Positions 11,262 through 23,153 of a stretch of DNA of 64,000 nt are shown here, one piece after another. This DNA comes from Trochalopteron elliotii. Its lineage: Eukaryota; Chordata; Aves; Passeriformes; Leiothrichidae. Positions within the stretch are counted from its first letter, which is position 1. Each line of letters opens with the position of its first letter. The notes under the pieces are model-generated. The model saw nothing but the letters and a program-made list of their open reading frames with translations, did not search any database and was not told where the DNA came from. The DNA is taken from positions 3,284,089-3,348,088 of the forward strand of contig JANPWX010000010.1 in NCBI GenBank assembly GCA_024734555.1, written 5' to 3'. Both the position numbers and the translations under genes were made by a program.

Positions 11262-12686
11262 GATGCTGTCATAGGTTAATACAGTTTGGTTTTTTGGTTA
11301 ATAGAATATTGCTCTGCTTGGACCTTGGAATTCTTTGAAAAGGACAGGGACGTATCAGGGGCCAGTTCGTGGATTGACATGTAGTTTGACCACTGAGAAA
11401 ACGGAAGGCAACTTTTGGTAATACCCATATAAAACTGAGTGTGCCCAAGCCAGGCCCTTTTTTACTTTTGGCCAGAGAAGGTAACACAGGCTCTGAGGGG
11501 TGGCCCAGGCTGGCCAGGCCCTGCTGCTCCCCTCCCACTGTGGGGGGCAGCAGACAGCCTTGGTCTGGCCGTACCTTTGGGCCCCCCATCAGCTGCCAAG
11601 GGTGGGGGTGGAGGCTGCAGCTGAGATCCCTGACTGCCTGAGATGCTCCAATCAAGGTGAGTTTCTTCACCCCCTTCCCTGATCAGCCAGGCCAGTGCAG
11701 CCTTGAAGTCAGCCACTGCCCGGAGAAAAGAAGACCTGGGCAAATTTAACTCTTTCTTGGCACAGATGATATTTCAAAAGCCATAACTTTTCTTTAATGA
11801 GAGAGAGCCAAATTGGAGACATGCAAGGGGACAATATGGAGCTCTCAAAGTCAGTAAAGGAAGAGGGACCTCTTAGGTGGAAGAGATGACAAGTTGCCTT
11901 GGTTCTAGGCTGAAAAATCTCCAATGAGTTATGGTAACAGACTGTAATATGAATATGCTAGAATAATCCCTTAAATCGTGGACAGTATGGATTGGGGAGA
12001 TGATTTGTGGATTTTTGAGCAAAGGTATCTGTGATTAACTGAGTTAATATTGAATTAGAAGTTGTGATTTGGTGATCCTGTAAGAGGTTTGAACAGAGAG
12101 AGAGATGAGAAACAGCCCCCTGTGCCAGCGAAAGAAGTGAGAAGACACCTCTGTTCCCTCAGATGAAGAATCCTTTGTCTTTTAAGGACACTTTTAAGGC
12201 ACTTTAAAAAGTGCCACCCCAACATATATGTGTGAGTCTATGGCCCATATGTAGTCACAGGAAAGACGATGTCATATGGGAGGTTCCACAACTGCAGAAG
12301 TTTTCCTGGGCAGGCTGCTTTTGTGTGAGTTGGAAGCCACAAGCAGACTGTTTCTCCTGTGAAAAGTTACCAAACAACAGAAGAGACTTCTCTCTCTCAA
12401 AGACTGAATGAAAGACTGTTTTATAAGTGGTACTGACCTGGAGTCCTGAGTTTTGCTTCTTTACATTGTTTGTAGAAAATGAACAGTTTGTGGCGGGAGA
12501 CAGGGTTGGTTTAGAAATTTCATTTTTGTTTTTTTCTTTTCTTATTTTTTTCTTCTTAGTGCGTGTTAATAAACTATCTGTTTACCTTAAGTAGGGGCCT
12601 GTTTTGCCTTTTTCTCCAAAATCCTATCTCCCAAAGTTAAAAAGAGCAGACACTAAATTCAGTGAATGTGAAACCACTACAGATGC
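11262..12686. repeat. 5-bp target-site duplication (GATGC) around a solo LTR
   Basis: GATGC occurs at 11262-11266 and 12682-12686, directly outside the TG...CA ends of the LTR at 11267-12681. A perfect duplication on both sides of a single LTR fits recombination between the two LTRs of a former provirus at this site. Confidence 0.75.
11267..12681 (+). mobile_element. Long solo LTR (about 1.4 kb), copy A
   Basis: It starts TGTCATAGG and ends CTACA, with a perfect GATGC duplication outside. A TATA box (TATAAAA) lies at 11428-11434 and a poly(A) signal (AATAAA) at 12568-12573. Most of its length aligns by eye with the reverse complement of 23158-24802. Examples are the block at about 11372-11425, the block at about 11870-12030, and the stretch from about 12210 to 12480. 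The GC-rich part (11500-11640) is shorter than in the other copy. The roughly 1.1 kb between TATA box and poly(A) signal is unusually long for a retroviral R region. No internal retroviral sequence remains here. Confidence 0.8.
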
Positions 12687-13215
12687 CAAAAGATGTGGAA
12701 GATGAAAGAAATAATCCATGGATGAGGACATTAGAAAAGTTGAACTCCTTCCTAGCAAGTGTTTATAAATTATTGTCTTGACATGAGGTTTGTGGACCTG
12801 TGAGAATGCAGATGGAAAATTCAGTGCCCATTCCAGTCATCAGGTCCAGCCAGGTGCTTTGAAGTGGGAACAACACTTTACCCTCCACCCAAGAGCTGCG
12901 TGGACTGAGCTCTGCTCTCAGCTGGACACATCCAGAACCCTCCCTCACATTTCAATCCACCCTACCCCACCAGGGCACTGTTTTGACCTCCTGACTGAGC
13001 CATGCAAACTAAAGTGAGAGGGGCTGCCAGGAATGGATCAGAGCCTTGAGAAATTCCATGTCCTGTCTCAGACTCTGGCAAAGAACAAATGTGTTGGGAA
13101 AACTGCAAAAAAAACAGAATAAGCAAATGTGGATCAATAGCTGGAATCTCTTTCTAATTTCCTGCAAATATTGACTTAAACTCACAGAGCAGACATGGAC
13201 AAATATTGCCTCATC

Positions 13216-13320
13216 AGACCTTTTGGGGGGATTAAAAATGTATTTTCAAAGGACAAAGAAAATCTACTCTTTTTTGTTTGTTTCTATTCAACTGTTCTGA
13301 GTTTTTCTCTTCTGAAAGGA
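13216..13320 (+). repeat. 105-bp repeated segment, copy 1 (pair with 15279-15384)
   Basis: This segment and 15279-15384 share ATCAGACCTTTTGGGGGG, the following TTTTCAA, AAAGAAAATCT and CTATTCAACT blocks, and GAGTTTTTCTCTTCT at the end, in the same order and spacing, with scattered substitutions. The copies lie 2.06 kb apart in the same orientation. The similarity ends abruptly on both sides. I do not recognise the family; it could be a piece of a dispersed element or a local duplication. Confidence 0.65.
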
Positions 13321-13380
13321 AAGCTCAAGTATTCTAATTTTTGGTCTCTCTGTTCAGAAATCCTTCCACCTCCCTCAGAG

Positions 13381-13437
13381 AAAAAACATGAAAGAGAAAA
13401 AACATGAAAAAGAAAAAACATTAAAAAGAAAAGACTA
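13381..13437 (+). repeat. A-rich imperfect tandem repeat, period about 16-17
   Basis: The unit AAAAAACATGAAA-GAG recurs about three times with the third copy changed to CATTAAA. A low-complexity array of this kind often grows from an A-rich tail. Confidence 0.7.
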
Positions 13438-14261
13438 AAAAAGGCAATTGACGTTTTACATCAGATTTGTATTGGAGACTGAAGATTCACCTCCCTTCAG
13501 AATCTCTGCTTTTCTTTGTATCGTAAAAGCTAATTATTTTATTTCCTGATGTTCTTGTTATCTGCATGAACTTGCACTGCCGTGGTGCGAACATGCCAGG
13601 GTCATGGCATATTATTACAGTGTGTTGAATTTTTTCTCGAGGCTGATAATCTCCTAAATAGTCAGTGCTGACATTTAAACAGGGACATATTTGTGGCATG
13701 AAACAGAGAAAATGTATCCAAAACTGAAGCTGGTTGGATAAACAATGCAAGGCAAAAAATTCTTGAAGTGCAACAAAGAAAAGGCTGAAATAGAGAGAGG
13801 AGTTAAGTGGGTTTAACCAATAACTTTTACATCTGTGTCAACCACATATAACACTAGAATGTTCAGTTGCAGAGAGTTAACAATACAAACCTGTGGCTGG
13901 GAAATCCATCTTATGGCTATTCAGTTCTTCTATCCCTCAACTGCTGCTAGGAAATCAGTTTAGCCTATTCTTTAACTTCCCTGCACCTACACTTGCCTGT
14001 GAATGCCAGGCAACTGCCATCTTCTGCCCCATTCCTTGCTCCACAATATACTTCTCTCCTTCAAATAAATTACCGTTTGCAGGATGTTATGATGTGTTGT
14101 GTCAGTCCCATGGCTCAAATTAAAGATTATCAACCTCCATATCTGTATCCAAAAATGACCACAGGATCATCTTGTTGTTTGGTCAGAAATGAATCTCCAA
14201 TCCACTTTCTGGTAGATGAGAAAATCACTGTCACAGGAGCCTTCCCTTACCCCTGTAGAGA

Positions 14262-14655
14262 CACTGGAATGACACTAAAACACTGGGAGAGATGGGACTG
14301 CTCAGCCTGGAGGAGAGAGGATTCCAGGCAGACCTTAGAATCCCTGTCAGTGCCTAAAGGGGCTCCATGACAGCAGGAGAGGGACTTTGGACAAGGGCCT
14401 GGAGTGACAGAACAAGGGGGAATGGCTTCTCAATGCCAGAGGGCAGGGTTAGGTAAGATATTGGGAAGAAATTTTTGGCTGTGAGGGTGGTGAGGCCCTG
14501 GCAGGTTTCCCAGAGAAGCTGTGGTTGTCCCATCCCTGAAAGTGTTCAAGGCCAGGTTGGATGTGGCTTGGAGCAACCTAGGATAGTGAAAGGTGTCCCT
14601 GCCCATGGCAGGGGGGTTAAAACAAGATGCTCTTGAAGATCTCTTTGTACCCAAA
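14262..14655 (+). mobile_element. CR1 LINE, 5'-truncated 3' part
   Basis: The segment follows the conserved 3' region of avian CR1. It has a CTCAGCCTGGAG-type block near 14300, ACAAGGGGGAATGG near 14413, a GGGTGGTGAGGCCCTGG block near 14485, and the CATCCCTGAAAGTGTTCAAGG-like block near 14530. It also has CCATGGCAGGGGGG near 14605 and the degraded CCAAACCATT end. It is plus-strand and non-coding, since only the tail of the second open frame and the 3'UTR remain. Confidence 0.85.
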
Positions 14656-15278
14656 CCATTTGCTGCTTCTATGGAAACAGCATTGCTCTCTTTCCCTGCA
14701 GCGCATATCCCTGGTGGTTGTCCCCAGGAGCAGTCAGGGGATTACTGATGGGCTACTGGGTAGATGGAGGTACTGGTGAATGATGATTCTGAGTGAAGAA
14801 AGGCTACAAAGCTCTCGGTGCTCAGTGCACAGAAGAAGGCACATGTCTTCTTCTAAAGCATGCACTTCTCCTGGAGAGGATGGACAGGGTGATGGAGCAG
14901 AGACCACACATATGACACCCAGACACAGGCAGTGAGATCACCTTGCAGGCTCATCTCTGTGGTAATGAACCACAGAGGTTCTCCACATCTGCTACCCCAT
15001 TTGAGGCACAAGCAGGGCAGAAATATTCATACCCAACTCTGCTGTAAGGGAAGCTCCTGATAGGCTAGGTTTGTGGTGGGGATAACTTTCCTTACACACC
15101 AATCTGCTATTGATTAGCAGGTAAGATTTCCAGCACACCAGGTTTTCTGCAGGTTTGGAACAGGAGCAAGAAAATTGTGGTGGCTATAGTCTACTGGGAA
15201 ATGCTTAGAGTTGAATGAAGTGTGTTGATTAACTCAAAGAAAAAAAAGGAGTTAATTGCAAAGACGGTGGTAAAATAG

Positions 15279-15384
15279 TTATCAGACCTTTTGGGGGGAT
15301 TAAAGACATCTTTTCAATGGAAAAAGAAAATCTAACCTTTTTTGTTTGCTTCTATTCAACTATTCTGAGTTTTTCTCTTCTAAT
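15279..15384 (+). repeat. 105-bp repeated segment, copy 2 (pair with 13216-13320)
   Basis: Same block order as the copy at 13216-13320, with substitutions. The sequence after it (TAATTTCCATTGGGAAAAA, 15386-15405) resembles a block inside the LTR family seen at 35390-35415. This raises the weak possibility that the pair is a relative of that LTR family. Confidence 0.65.
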
Positions 15385-16709
15385 TTCCATTGGGAAAAAA
15401 AAGAGTTTATCATTGGTGGGAAATGGAAATCATTATAGCTTCATGGAGAAAGAAAGAAGTGTTCTTCCTCAGGCTCTTTTATTTCTTAATGAAATAAACA
15501 GTGTGAAGAAGAAAGAGAGAGCAGAAAAGAGAAACTCATCATATGCTTTCTGACCTCCCAGACTTGAGTCATACTCCAGGTTTCCCCTATGGAATAAGCC
15601 TCCCATCCAATCCCAAACTGGCACAGAACAAAATGAGAAGCAAAACGCAGAAACTCTAGTGTGTTTTAATTGTGGTTTAGATTACCTTTAAGCATTGCTA
15701 TCTTGATTGTGTGTCTTCTGACATTTTCCAGGGCTAGTTGCATATTTAAATTATTGTAGTTATGGGGAGGGTTTTTCCAACACTATTTGAAGACCCTCTC
15801 ACAAGAGTCCCAGGTAGCTGCCAAGGGTCTGGGGAAGAAATGACACCCACCTGCTCCCTCCCTATGTCTTTATTTATGGTAAACTTTGAGGAGTTGTGCT
15901 TAAACCAAGCACCAGGCTGATACCTGACACCATCACTCTGCCAGACTCTGGCTGATTTACACTGGGGAACTAAGCCAAATGGAAATACAACTGTATGAAG
16001 AGAAGGAGTTGGCACTGCAGAATATGGATGTATGCAATCAGCCGGTACGTGAATGGAGGCAGTCCATTTCAGAGCAATAATTTTGCTCCTCCTGTACCTT
16101 TTTTATTTTCCTTGTTAACAGAAAAACCTCCAATAGCTGCTACCTGCTGTTAAAAACTTAACATTTCTCAAGGTCATTGACACACAGAATGTGAAAGATC
16201 TGCTTCTAAGCCTGGATCTCGATTACCCTACTGCAAACCTTGAGTGATGACATGTGCCTCACAGCTGACAATGCAGTACTTTATAGTCCTGGTGGAGTCT
16301 TTAAATGTTGTTGCCACCAGGGACTGGCTTTGGTTTGTGTTGCTGGTTGTTGGAGGTGGGGGGTTAGTTTCGGGCAGCTGATGTTGCTGTCATGGAAGCA
16401 TCTTAGTCTGGGACAAGAAAGGCCAAAATGCTGCTTGGGTTGCATCCAAAATTTCCCATGAATTGGTCCCATCCCAAGGGACAGAGCTTGACGTTGTATG
16501 AAAAGTCCCAAAGATGAGCAGAAGGAGAACTGAAGTGGCTTTACTATAGCTTTTTCCTTTCACAAGCTCCAGGTAAGAAATAACAAGACAGTGGTAAGTA
16601 TTGTCAACAGCTGGGTCATCTACATGCATCTATCCACTCTTTGAAGGAACCATGCAAAGAAAGGACTGATTTGGCTGCTGGGGTTGGCCAAGTATAGTGT
16701 CTGATCTTA

Positions 16710-16747
16710 AGATAAGATATCTTAAGATATCTTCAGATATCTTATCT
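16710..16747. repeat. Palindromic GATATC cluster, three tandem 10-mers
   Basis: A 13-base arm at 16710-16722 (AGATAAGATATCT) is perfectly complementary to 16735-16747. Inside it an 18-base perfect palindrome, AGATATCTTAAGATATCT, spans 16715-16732. Read another way, it is three tandem 10-mers (AGATATCTTA, AGATATCTTC, AGATATCTTA). Either description predicts hairpin or cruciform potential. No function is indicated. Confidence 0.85.
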
Positions 16748-16934
16748 AGGTATCTAATATCTGATATGCCCTTGATGAGAAGATTTTATATTAAACAGAC
16801 TTTGGGGCATGGGAGTTGGACCTGGAGCTTGCTGTCTCTGCTTCACGCATTGCCCCAGTGTTGCAGTGACTCTGGGAACGGTGCACTGATACGTTTGAGT
16901 TGCACCAGAAGAGAGGTGGGTCAGAAGGTCAAAG

Positions 16935-17490
16935 AAGGTGAATCTTTCCCTTTACTCTGCCCCTGTGAGACCCTACCTGGAGTTCTGCATCCAGCTCTGG
17001 GGTCTCTAATGTAAGAATGACATGGACATGTTAGAGCAGATCCAGAGTAGGGACACAGAGATGCTCCAAGGACTGGAGCACCTCTGCTCTGGAGACAGGC
17101 TGGGACAGCTGGGGGTGTTCAGCCTAGAGAAGAGAAGGCTTCAGGGACAACTTAGAGCTTCCAGTGATAAAAGGAGGCTTATAATAGAGGGGCAGCAGCT
17201 TTTTAATATGGGCATATTGTGATAGGAAAAGGGGAAATGGTTTTAAACTAAAATGAGTAAATTTGGATTAAATGTTAGGAAGAAATTCTTCTCTCTGAGG
17301 ATGGTGAGGCCCTGGCACAGGTTGCCCAGAGAAGCTGTGGCTGCTCCATTCCTGTAAGTGTTCAAGGCCAGGTTGGACAGGGCTTGGAACGATCTGGTTC
17401 TAGTGGAATATGTCCCTGCCTATGGCAGGGGGTTGGAATTAGATGGTGTCTCTCTAAAGTCCCTTCCAACCCACAGCATTCTATGACCCC
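16935..17490 (+). mobile_element. CR1 LINE, 5'-truncated, longest plus-strand copy
   Basis: It begins in the CTCTGCCCCTGTGAGACC region of the reverse-transcriptase C-terminal tail. It continues through CTGGAGTTCTGCATCCAG, the GGAGCACCTCTGCTCTGGAGACAGG and TTCAGCCTAGAGAAGAGAAGG-type blocks and the GATGGTGAGGCCCTGGC block, to the CCCTTCCAACCCACAGCATTCTATGA end. Stops and small indels make it non-functional. The 3' terminus carries a single degraded copy of the CR1 end repeat. Confidence 0.9.
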
Positions 17491-20400
17491 AAGTAATGCA
17501 CATGCATGGCAAATACAAAAAACACCTTCAGCTGCTCACTGACAAGCTGGTGCTGGATTCTTTGCCCTTGGGCAACAGCTAAGGCCAACCAGGCAACACG
17601 AAGAAAGCTGGCAGGAACTGCAGACCACATTTACAAAAGGCTTTCTTAGGTTCCACAAGGAACCTTGTGTTGGTCACAACAGGCTCTACCGTGTCCTGCA
17701 TTATCCATCAGCACTGCAGGTGGTCTGGGTTCTTGGTGTGTTGGCATGAAATGTCAGGCTGCATTCTGAATGAGATGGGCCAATGCATGGCACTGCAGTA
17801 CTGCCAGAATCACAAGGTATATTGATTGGCTCTCCAGATGAATTAATGTGCTGTGAAATGCCTGGTAGCAGTGCTGAATGCTGATCCTCAGTAGAGACAA
17901 TGTGATATTCAGTAGGTGAAAACACTGATTTCAGCCTGAGATTTGCCATGCACAGTCCCAAACATGTCCTTCATAATATAAAAGCAAATAGCAAGGGGAA
18001 AAAAACTCAGACCACTTGCCCACCACTCCTGCAGCCCCCTCTGCAGTCACTTTTGCTCATCTCAGAGGGAGGTCGTTCAAGCCTGCCTTTCATCATAAAA
18101 ATGATTAATCTCCATTCTTGCAAAGAACAAAGGGACCTACAGTGGGCTTTGCATCAAGCAAGGAGAACCAAGGGAAAAAAAAAATTAGTAATATTTCATT
18201 TTATGCATCGTCAGTCATAGGCTACTAGTTTTTTGGTAGAAGAGCTGACAGCAGCTGTGCCAGACCCGGAAGGGACGTGCTGTAGACACAGCTTGTTAGA
18301 AATGACCAGGGAGCTGTGAAAACTCACCTCCTTTGAAATCGGTATGAAACAGTTTGATTTTTTGATCCATTTAATATGGGCTCAGCAGGAGCTGAAGATG
18401 GGTGCCAAAGTGAAACCAAGCAAAAATCACTCAGATGAGCTTTCCCAATACCTCTGCTGCTCGCTAGTGCATTTGGTTACAGAAGCATGAATTCCTTGTT
18501 CTTGTGCCAAACATATTGCTATGGGATGAGTAATTTTGCCTCTATAAATTAAGTCATCATTGGAGTTAGGCAGACACGAACATAACACAGTATTGCACAC
18601 AGTTCTCCCAGTCCTTCCCACTCTGGTATCCCTGTAGTGATCTTGTTAATAATATTGCTCAAAGCACTTTAATTTTAAACATTGTCCAGGATTTAAAAAA
18701 AAAATAAAATTCCCAAAATAATCTTTTCAGAGCTGGGGAGGTGCCTTTTCTTGAGTCCAGCTCTTTGCTCTGACGTAGAGAAATGTGTTTTTGCAGATTT
18801 AAAAACTGCTTCTTGAAGGACATTGATTGAAGTGCTCAAGGTTTCCCATGAAGAGAAACTGGCTGAATGACAACAGTTATGTTTCATTTTCTGGAACTTG
18901 AAAAATTAGTAAAATAAGTAGGAGGGTTTTTCCCCTGTGATATTAAAGCCATGTATAATAATAAGCAGCAAGACTAACGAATAATTTTGTCAACATCTCT
19001 GTTGACATCATATCAAATCTTTTTTAATATTTATCATTTCCATCTTACATTACATCTGAGGAAGAAAAAAGATGCCAGGTCCTAACTTCCACTCTTAAAA
19101 TCTGTTCTGCTTAAATCAAATTAGGCTATTTCATAACAACTCAGTACCTCACATTTCTTTTCTCAATACAGAAACCTAAATCCCTTTCTGCTTGCCTTTC
19201 TAAAAAGAGTTCAAAGTATTTTCTGAGGAAAATCAATCCAGAAATACACATTTGTAATGGAAAATATTGAATCTCTTCCTTTTCATCTGAGCAAATATGA
19301 GAAAAAAATTATAAATAAAATATTAATACTATAAATGGCTTAAATGATCAAAGAACTGAGAAAAGAAGGACAAGTGAAGATTTCAGTCATAGCTTTGTGG
19401 GAACATCACACACTGCTTTTCCTGGGCAAGGATTTTCATTAGAATATGTCCTTGTACTAATAGTCTGTAATAGGACTTTTCTGTCATCTATCTCATGAAT
19501 ATGTTATGATTGCCATTTCAAAGGCAGACAGTATTTTGGCAATAAACAACTTGGCAACAGGGAGAGAGTAAAGACCTCTTGCTGTTATATAATAGTGATG
19601 TGAATTTGAATGCAACAGAATGCCACAGGGATGGAACTGTCCATATATTGCACTCCATGTACGTAAAGGACATAATTTCTTCCTAAGAAATGGATTCAGG
19701 TAATATACTAGAATTTGCCACATCTAACTATGTGCCTTTTTTGTAGCTAATATCACATCTGTGAGAAAGATGACTGTGTGCCACCACTGGGAAAAGCTCT
19801 AAGAAGGACAACCAGACAAAACAGGCTACAGCAAATGGGTCACCATGCATTTGGAGTGAAATGCAGAGAAACATAACAGGTTGTAAGGGAAAAAAAAACC
19901 AAAACAAACCCTAAAAACAAACAAACAAACAAACCACCCAAAACAAAAAAAAAACCCTACACCACCAAACAACAACAACAACAACACCTTTGGGTTATTA
20001 ATTAATTGTGCCCAAAGATTTGTGTCCATTTCTTTGGCAAGATGCTTTCTCTGATCAGCTGAGACAGAAATGTCTCAATGGAATGTCCATCTGTTCCCTG
20101 ATGATTCAGGACTTCAAGCTGCTTCCAATGGTAAACCATTCCTCACTCTGTCTATATTCCAACTTAAATCTGATGAGTAAAATGGGAGATTGACAGCATC
20201 ATCTCTTTTTAGTTGTCTTTATCCAAAACACTGACAAAAGTGTCCAAGGAATGGAAAATGAGGTCTCTTGTACAAGACCTTTCAGAGTGCATTGGATAGA
20301 GCAACAAGTACCCTCTGGGGCTGGATTTCCTTCCAAGTGCCCACGAGATCTGTGTGTCCACCAGTGCTCACACATCTGTCACCTCAGAATAGCAAAACTT

Positions 20401-23139
20401 CTGTATAATTCTTTAAAAGGCAGCACTGACTTCTTTTCTGTGTAATTTATCATTTTAGCCTAGGGCACAGTCTTCTTCTGATGCAGTCTTGTATGCAGAT
20501 GAAATATAGCCTTGAATGCTAACACATCCCACTGCCAGTCCAAGTGCTGTATCCTCCACAAGGGACTCAATAGTGCTCCTGTTCCTCCAGGGCATCATCA
20601 TTGAGGCAAATTCAGGTGTAAGAAAAGCTACAAGAGGGCATATAGGAGAAACCTGGAGAGAGGAGGACTCCAGTCACATCTCTATGGAGTTTCCCTTCTT
20701 TCCTCTAAAGAAAAACTATTTCACAAAAAATCCTGTCATTTTCCCAAAAGGTGGTTTCAGAAATAAAAATCTATTTTTTGATGCTTTTTCCATTTAATCA
20801 ATGGCTCAGACCTTGTAGTCAGGAAATCTGGTTTTAATTCCCAAGCCCATTATGGGGTCCCAGTATAGCTGGGAACACATATCTGCAAAATGGCATGGTG
20901 ACACCAGGTCTGTTGATGTCTATTGAGCTGGAAGTGGGCTGGATGCTGCATAAATGTCTTTGTGTGTGGTTCTTCAGGGTGAAGTGCCCAAATATTTTTA
21001 ATTTCCACATGATCCTTATTTTTCAAAATTTTTCAAAATGTGGCAATCAAGCTCCCACAGTGAGGTTACCAAGATATTCACTCTGCTTAAAATGCAAAAA
21101 GATGCCTCATGGAATTATCAAAAGTACCAAGACACCTAAATCCCACTGCTTAAGAGATTGGAGTGTATTCTGTTTGGAAGCTTTTATAAATCCCAGCAGT
21201 GTCACTCTGAATTTCTAAGCTTGCATTGTTTTTTCCAGGACAGTTCCTGGTTTCTGCTACATTTTCTGACGGCTTGGGCTTACTTGCCATTACCGAAAAG
21301 GTTACCCTCATAGTTAGACTTTCCTTTCTAGGCTAACGAGGAGATTGTTTTACACAATGCCTTTCATCTCCCCTAATATGTGCCATATTATTATCCTCTT
21401 GATTTTTTCCATCTGGGCAAATCTTTTTGTGACCTCACCTGAAATCTAAAACCTTTCAAAATAAGCTCTTCCACTTCTGTTCTCTGATCTAGTAATGGTG
21501 GATGTGACTGGAAGGTCAGAAGTCTGAGATTAGTCCTGACCTCACTCTTGGGCTTCACACTGGCAGGAGTTAGAAGCTTTGAACTTGGCATCCTGACAAA
21601 TTGTTATTGCTACCTACCAAAAATCAGCTCACCCTTGTTCTGGGGTGGGTGGGGCGAAGGACAGAGGAGATGGATTCCTTCAAAGAGTAAAGCTTTTCCA
21701 CACAGCATGACACAGAGACAGGAAGGGTTTAATGCAAGGTAAAAGCTTGACAGACACTAACTCCTAAAATACAGCCCAGAAATGCTCTTAATTGAATCTT
21801 CACTGGATTAGATGATGTAGGCAATGAATTCCACTTCAGCTTTTACTTAAAGAGGGTGAGATGCCATCCTCTCATGAAAACTGAGGGGGGACCAGATTTC
21901 TACACTGATTGGCTCTCACATTTTACAAAGCCAAGAATAAATAAAGTCAGGCTATCATGAATATTTAGTATATAACCCTAACAGACAAGATCTTCAGGGC
22001 TGTCTGATTGCTATCAGAGGCACTTGCTTTGACAAAGAATGTATTCAAACATATCAGCCTCCATGCGAAGAGAAAAAACTTCCTTTAATGTTAATTTTTA
22101 TCAATCTCTATTTTTAGTCTGGAGAAAGGAAGCTAATGCAAACTTCTCTCTGTCAGACTGTGAGAATGTGTGTGCTCATGTCTGTCCATTCCCACTCCAA
22201 CAGCATCCGATTCCACTGGCCAAGCTCAACCACTCTTGCAGGAGATTAGAGGCCAAAGAGGCTTTGTTTGGTACCCTCCTGAGACTAAGGCTTTCTAGTC
22301 AGTCAAGCAGAGAGGCAGACCCATAACCACATTTGAAGCCAGACAAATACAACTTGAAAATAGTCTGCTTTTTAAAAGCACAGCTATAAAATGAGAAAGC
22401 CTTTAATCAGATTTCGTGTCTTCTTAGGCAGCAGAGTTAGTCAGCCTCAAAATACAGATCCAAAGGAAACCTGGCTCCTTTTGATCCAGAACTACCTATT
22501 TCTTAGATTTTAAAGTCATAGTGGGCCATAGGATCATCTACCCTGAGCTCCATATAATATGGACCATAAAATTGCATACTCCAATGAGGAACGCAATAAC
22601 TTGTGCTTGGCTGAAACCTGCGTTCCAACAGGCATCTGCTCACAATTTGAAAGTATCTGAAGAGGAACACTCTACTACTTTCATTGGTATTTTGTTTCAA
22701 CACCTAATCATTCCCACTGTTAAAGCTCTTATTGAAATGAAATGTGTCTGCTTTTAGGTTCCAGTCTTGGACCTCTGATAGACTACAAGGCTCTGTTGCC
22801 TCTGGCTCTTTTCTCCTGTGGATGAACTTCCATCCTTTCTGAGCCTCCTCTTGGCCTTCCCTTGGTAAGTGAAGCAGGTGGAGATCTACCATGAGATTTG
22901 GTTTTTTCCAAGCTTTTGAGACTTTTTGTAACTTTTCACTTTTTTGAAGGGCCTTTCAAAATAGGTTGACATAGTAATAGCTTGGACAACTTACAAAGTA
23001 GACTTTTATTGATGCAGTCAATGCACATGAGGGAAAAGGGTGAGGGATGAAGAGACAAGAACTGAAATAACCCAGGAGTTTAATTTCTCTGTCTAGTGGG
23101 GACATTTGACAGTGTGTTGTGGTTTCGGTTTGCTTATTT
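17491..23139. other. Intergenic stretch, AT-rich, no gene recognised
   Basis: This 5.6 kb contains only short open frames without recognisable domains. An A/C-rich low-complexity tract occupies 19888-19987. The last few hundred bases before 23139 may include leader sequence of the minus-strand provirus that begins at 24802, but no retroviral protein similarity is visible there. Confidence 0.45.
19888..19987. repeat. A/C-rich low-complexity tract
   Basis: A mixture of (AAAC)n, AAACC and (AAC)n runs with no internal G after about 19890. Similar tracts at 24698-24779 and 39529-39596 suggest a recurring simple-sequence class in this genome. Confidence 0.85.
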
Positions 23140-23153
23140 GAGTCACGGCACCA
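23140..23153 (-). other. Retroviral primer-binding site, tRNA-His type
   Basis: On the minus strand the sequence is TGGTGCCGTGACTC, complementary to the first 14 bases from the 3' end of tRNA-His. It sits 4 bases downstream of the LTR's ACCACA terminus (23158). The match then stops, so the last bases expected of an 18-base site are lost or diverged. It shows that the adjoining LTR is a 5' LTR still joined to leader sequence. Confidence 0.75.

Larger units (their letters stand above)
12687..14260. other. Intergenic stretch with one copy of a local repeat
   Basis: No gene was recognised. It contains one member of a roughly 105-bp repeated segment (13216-13320) and an A-rich short-period repeat at about 13381-13437 in which a 16-17-base unit occurs about three times. 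Confidence 0.45.
14656..16934. other. Intergenic stretch with second local-repeat copy and AT-rich palindrome
   Basis: No gene was recognised. It contains the second copy of the 105-bp segment and the palindromic GATATC cluster near 16710, both listed separately. Confidence 0.45.
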
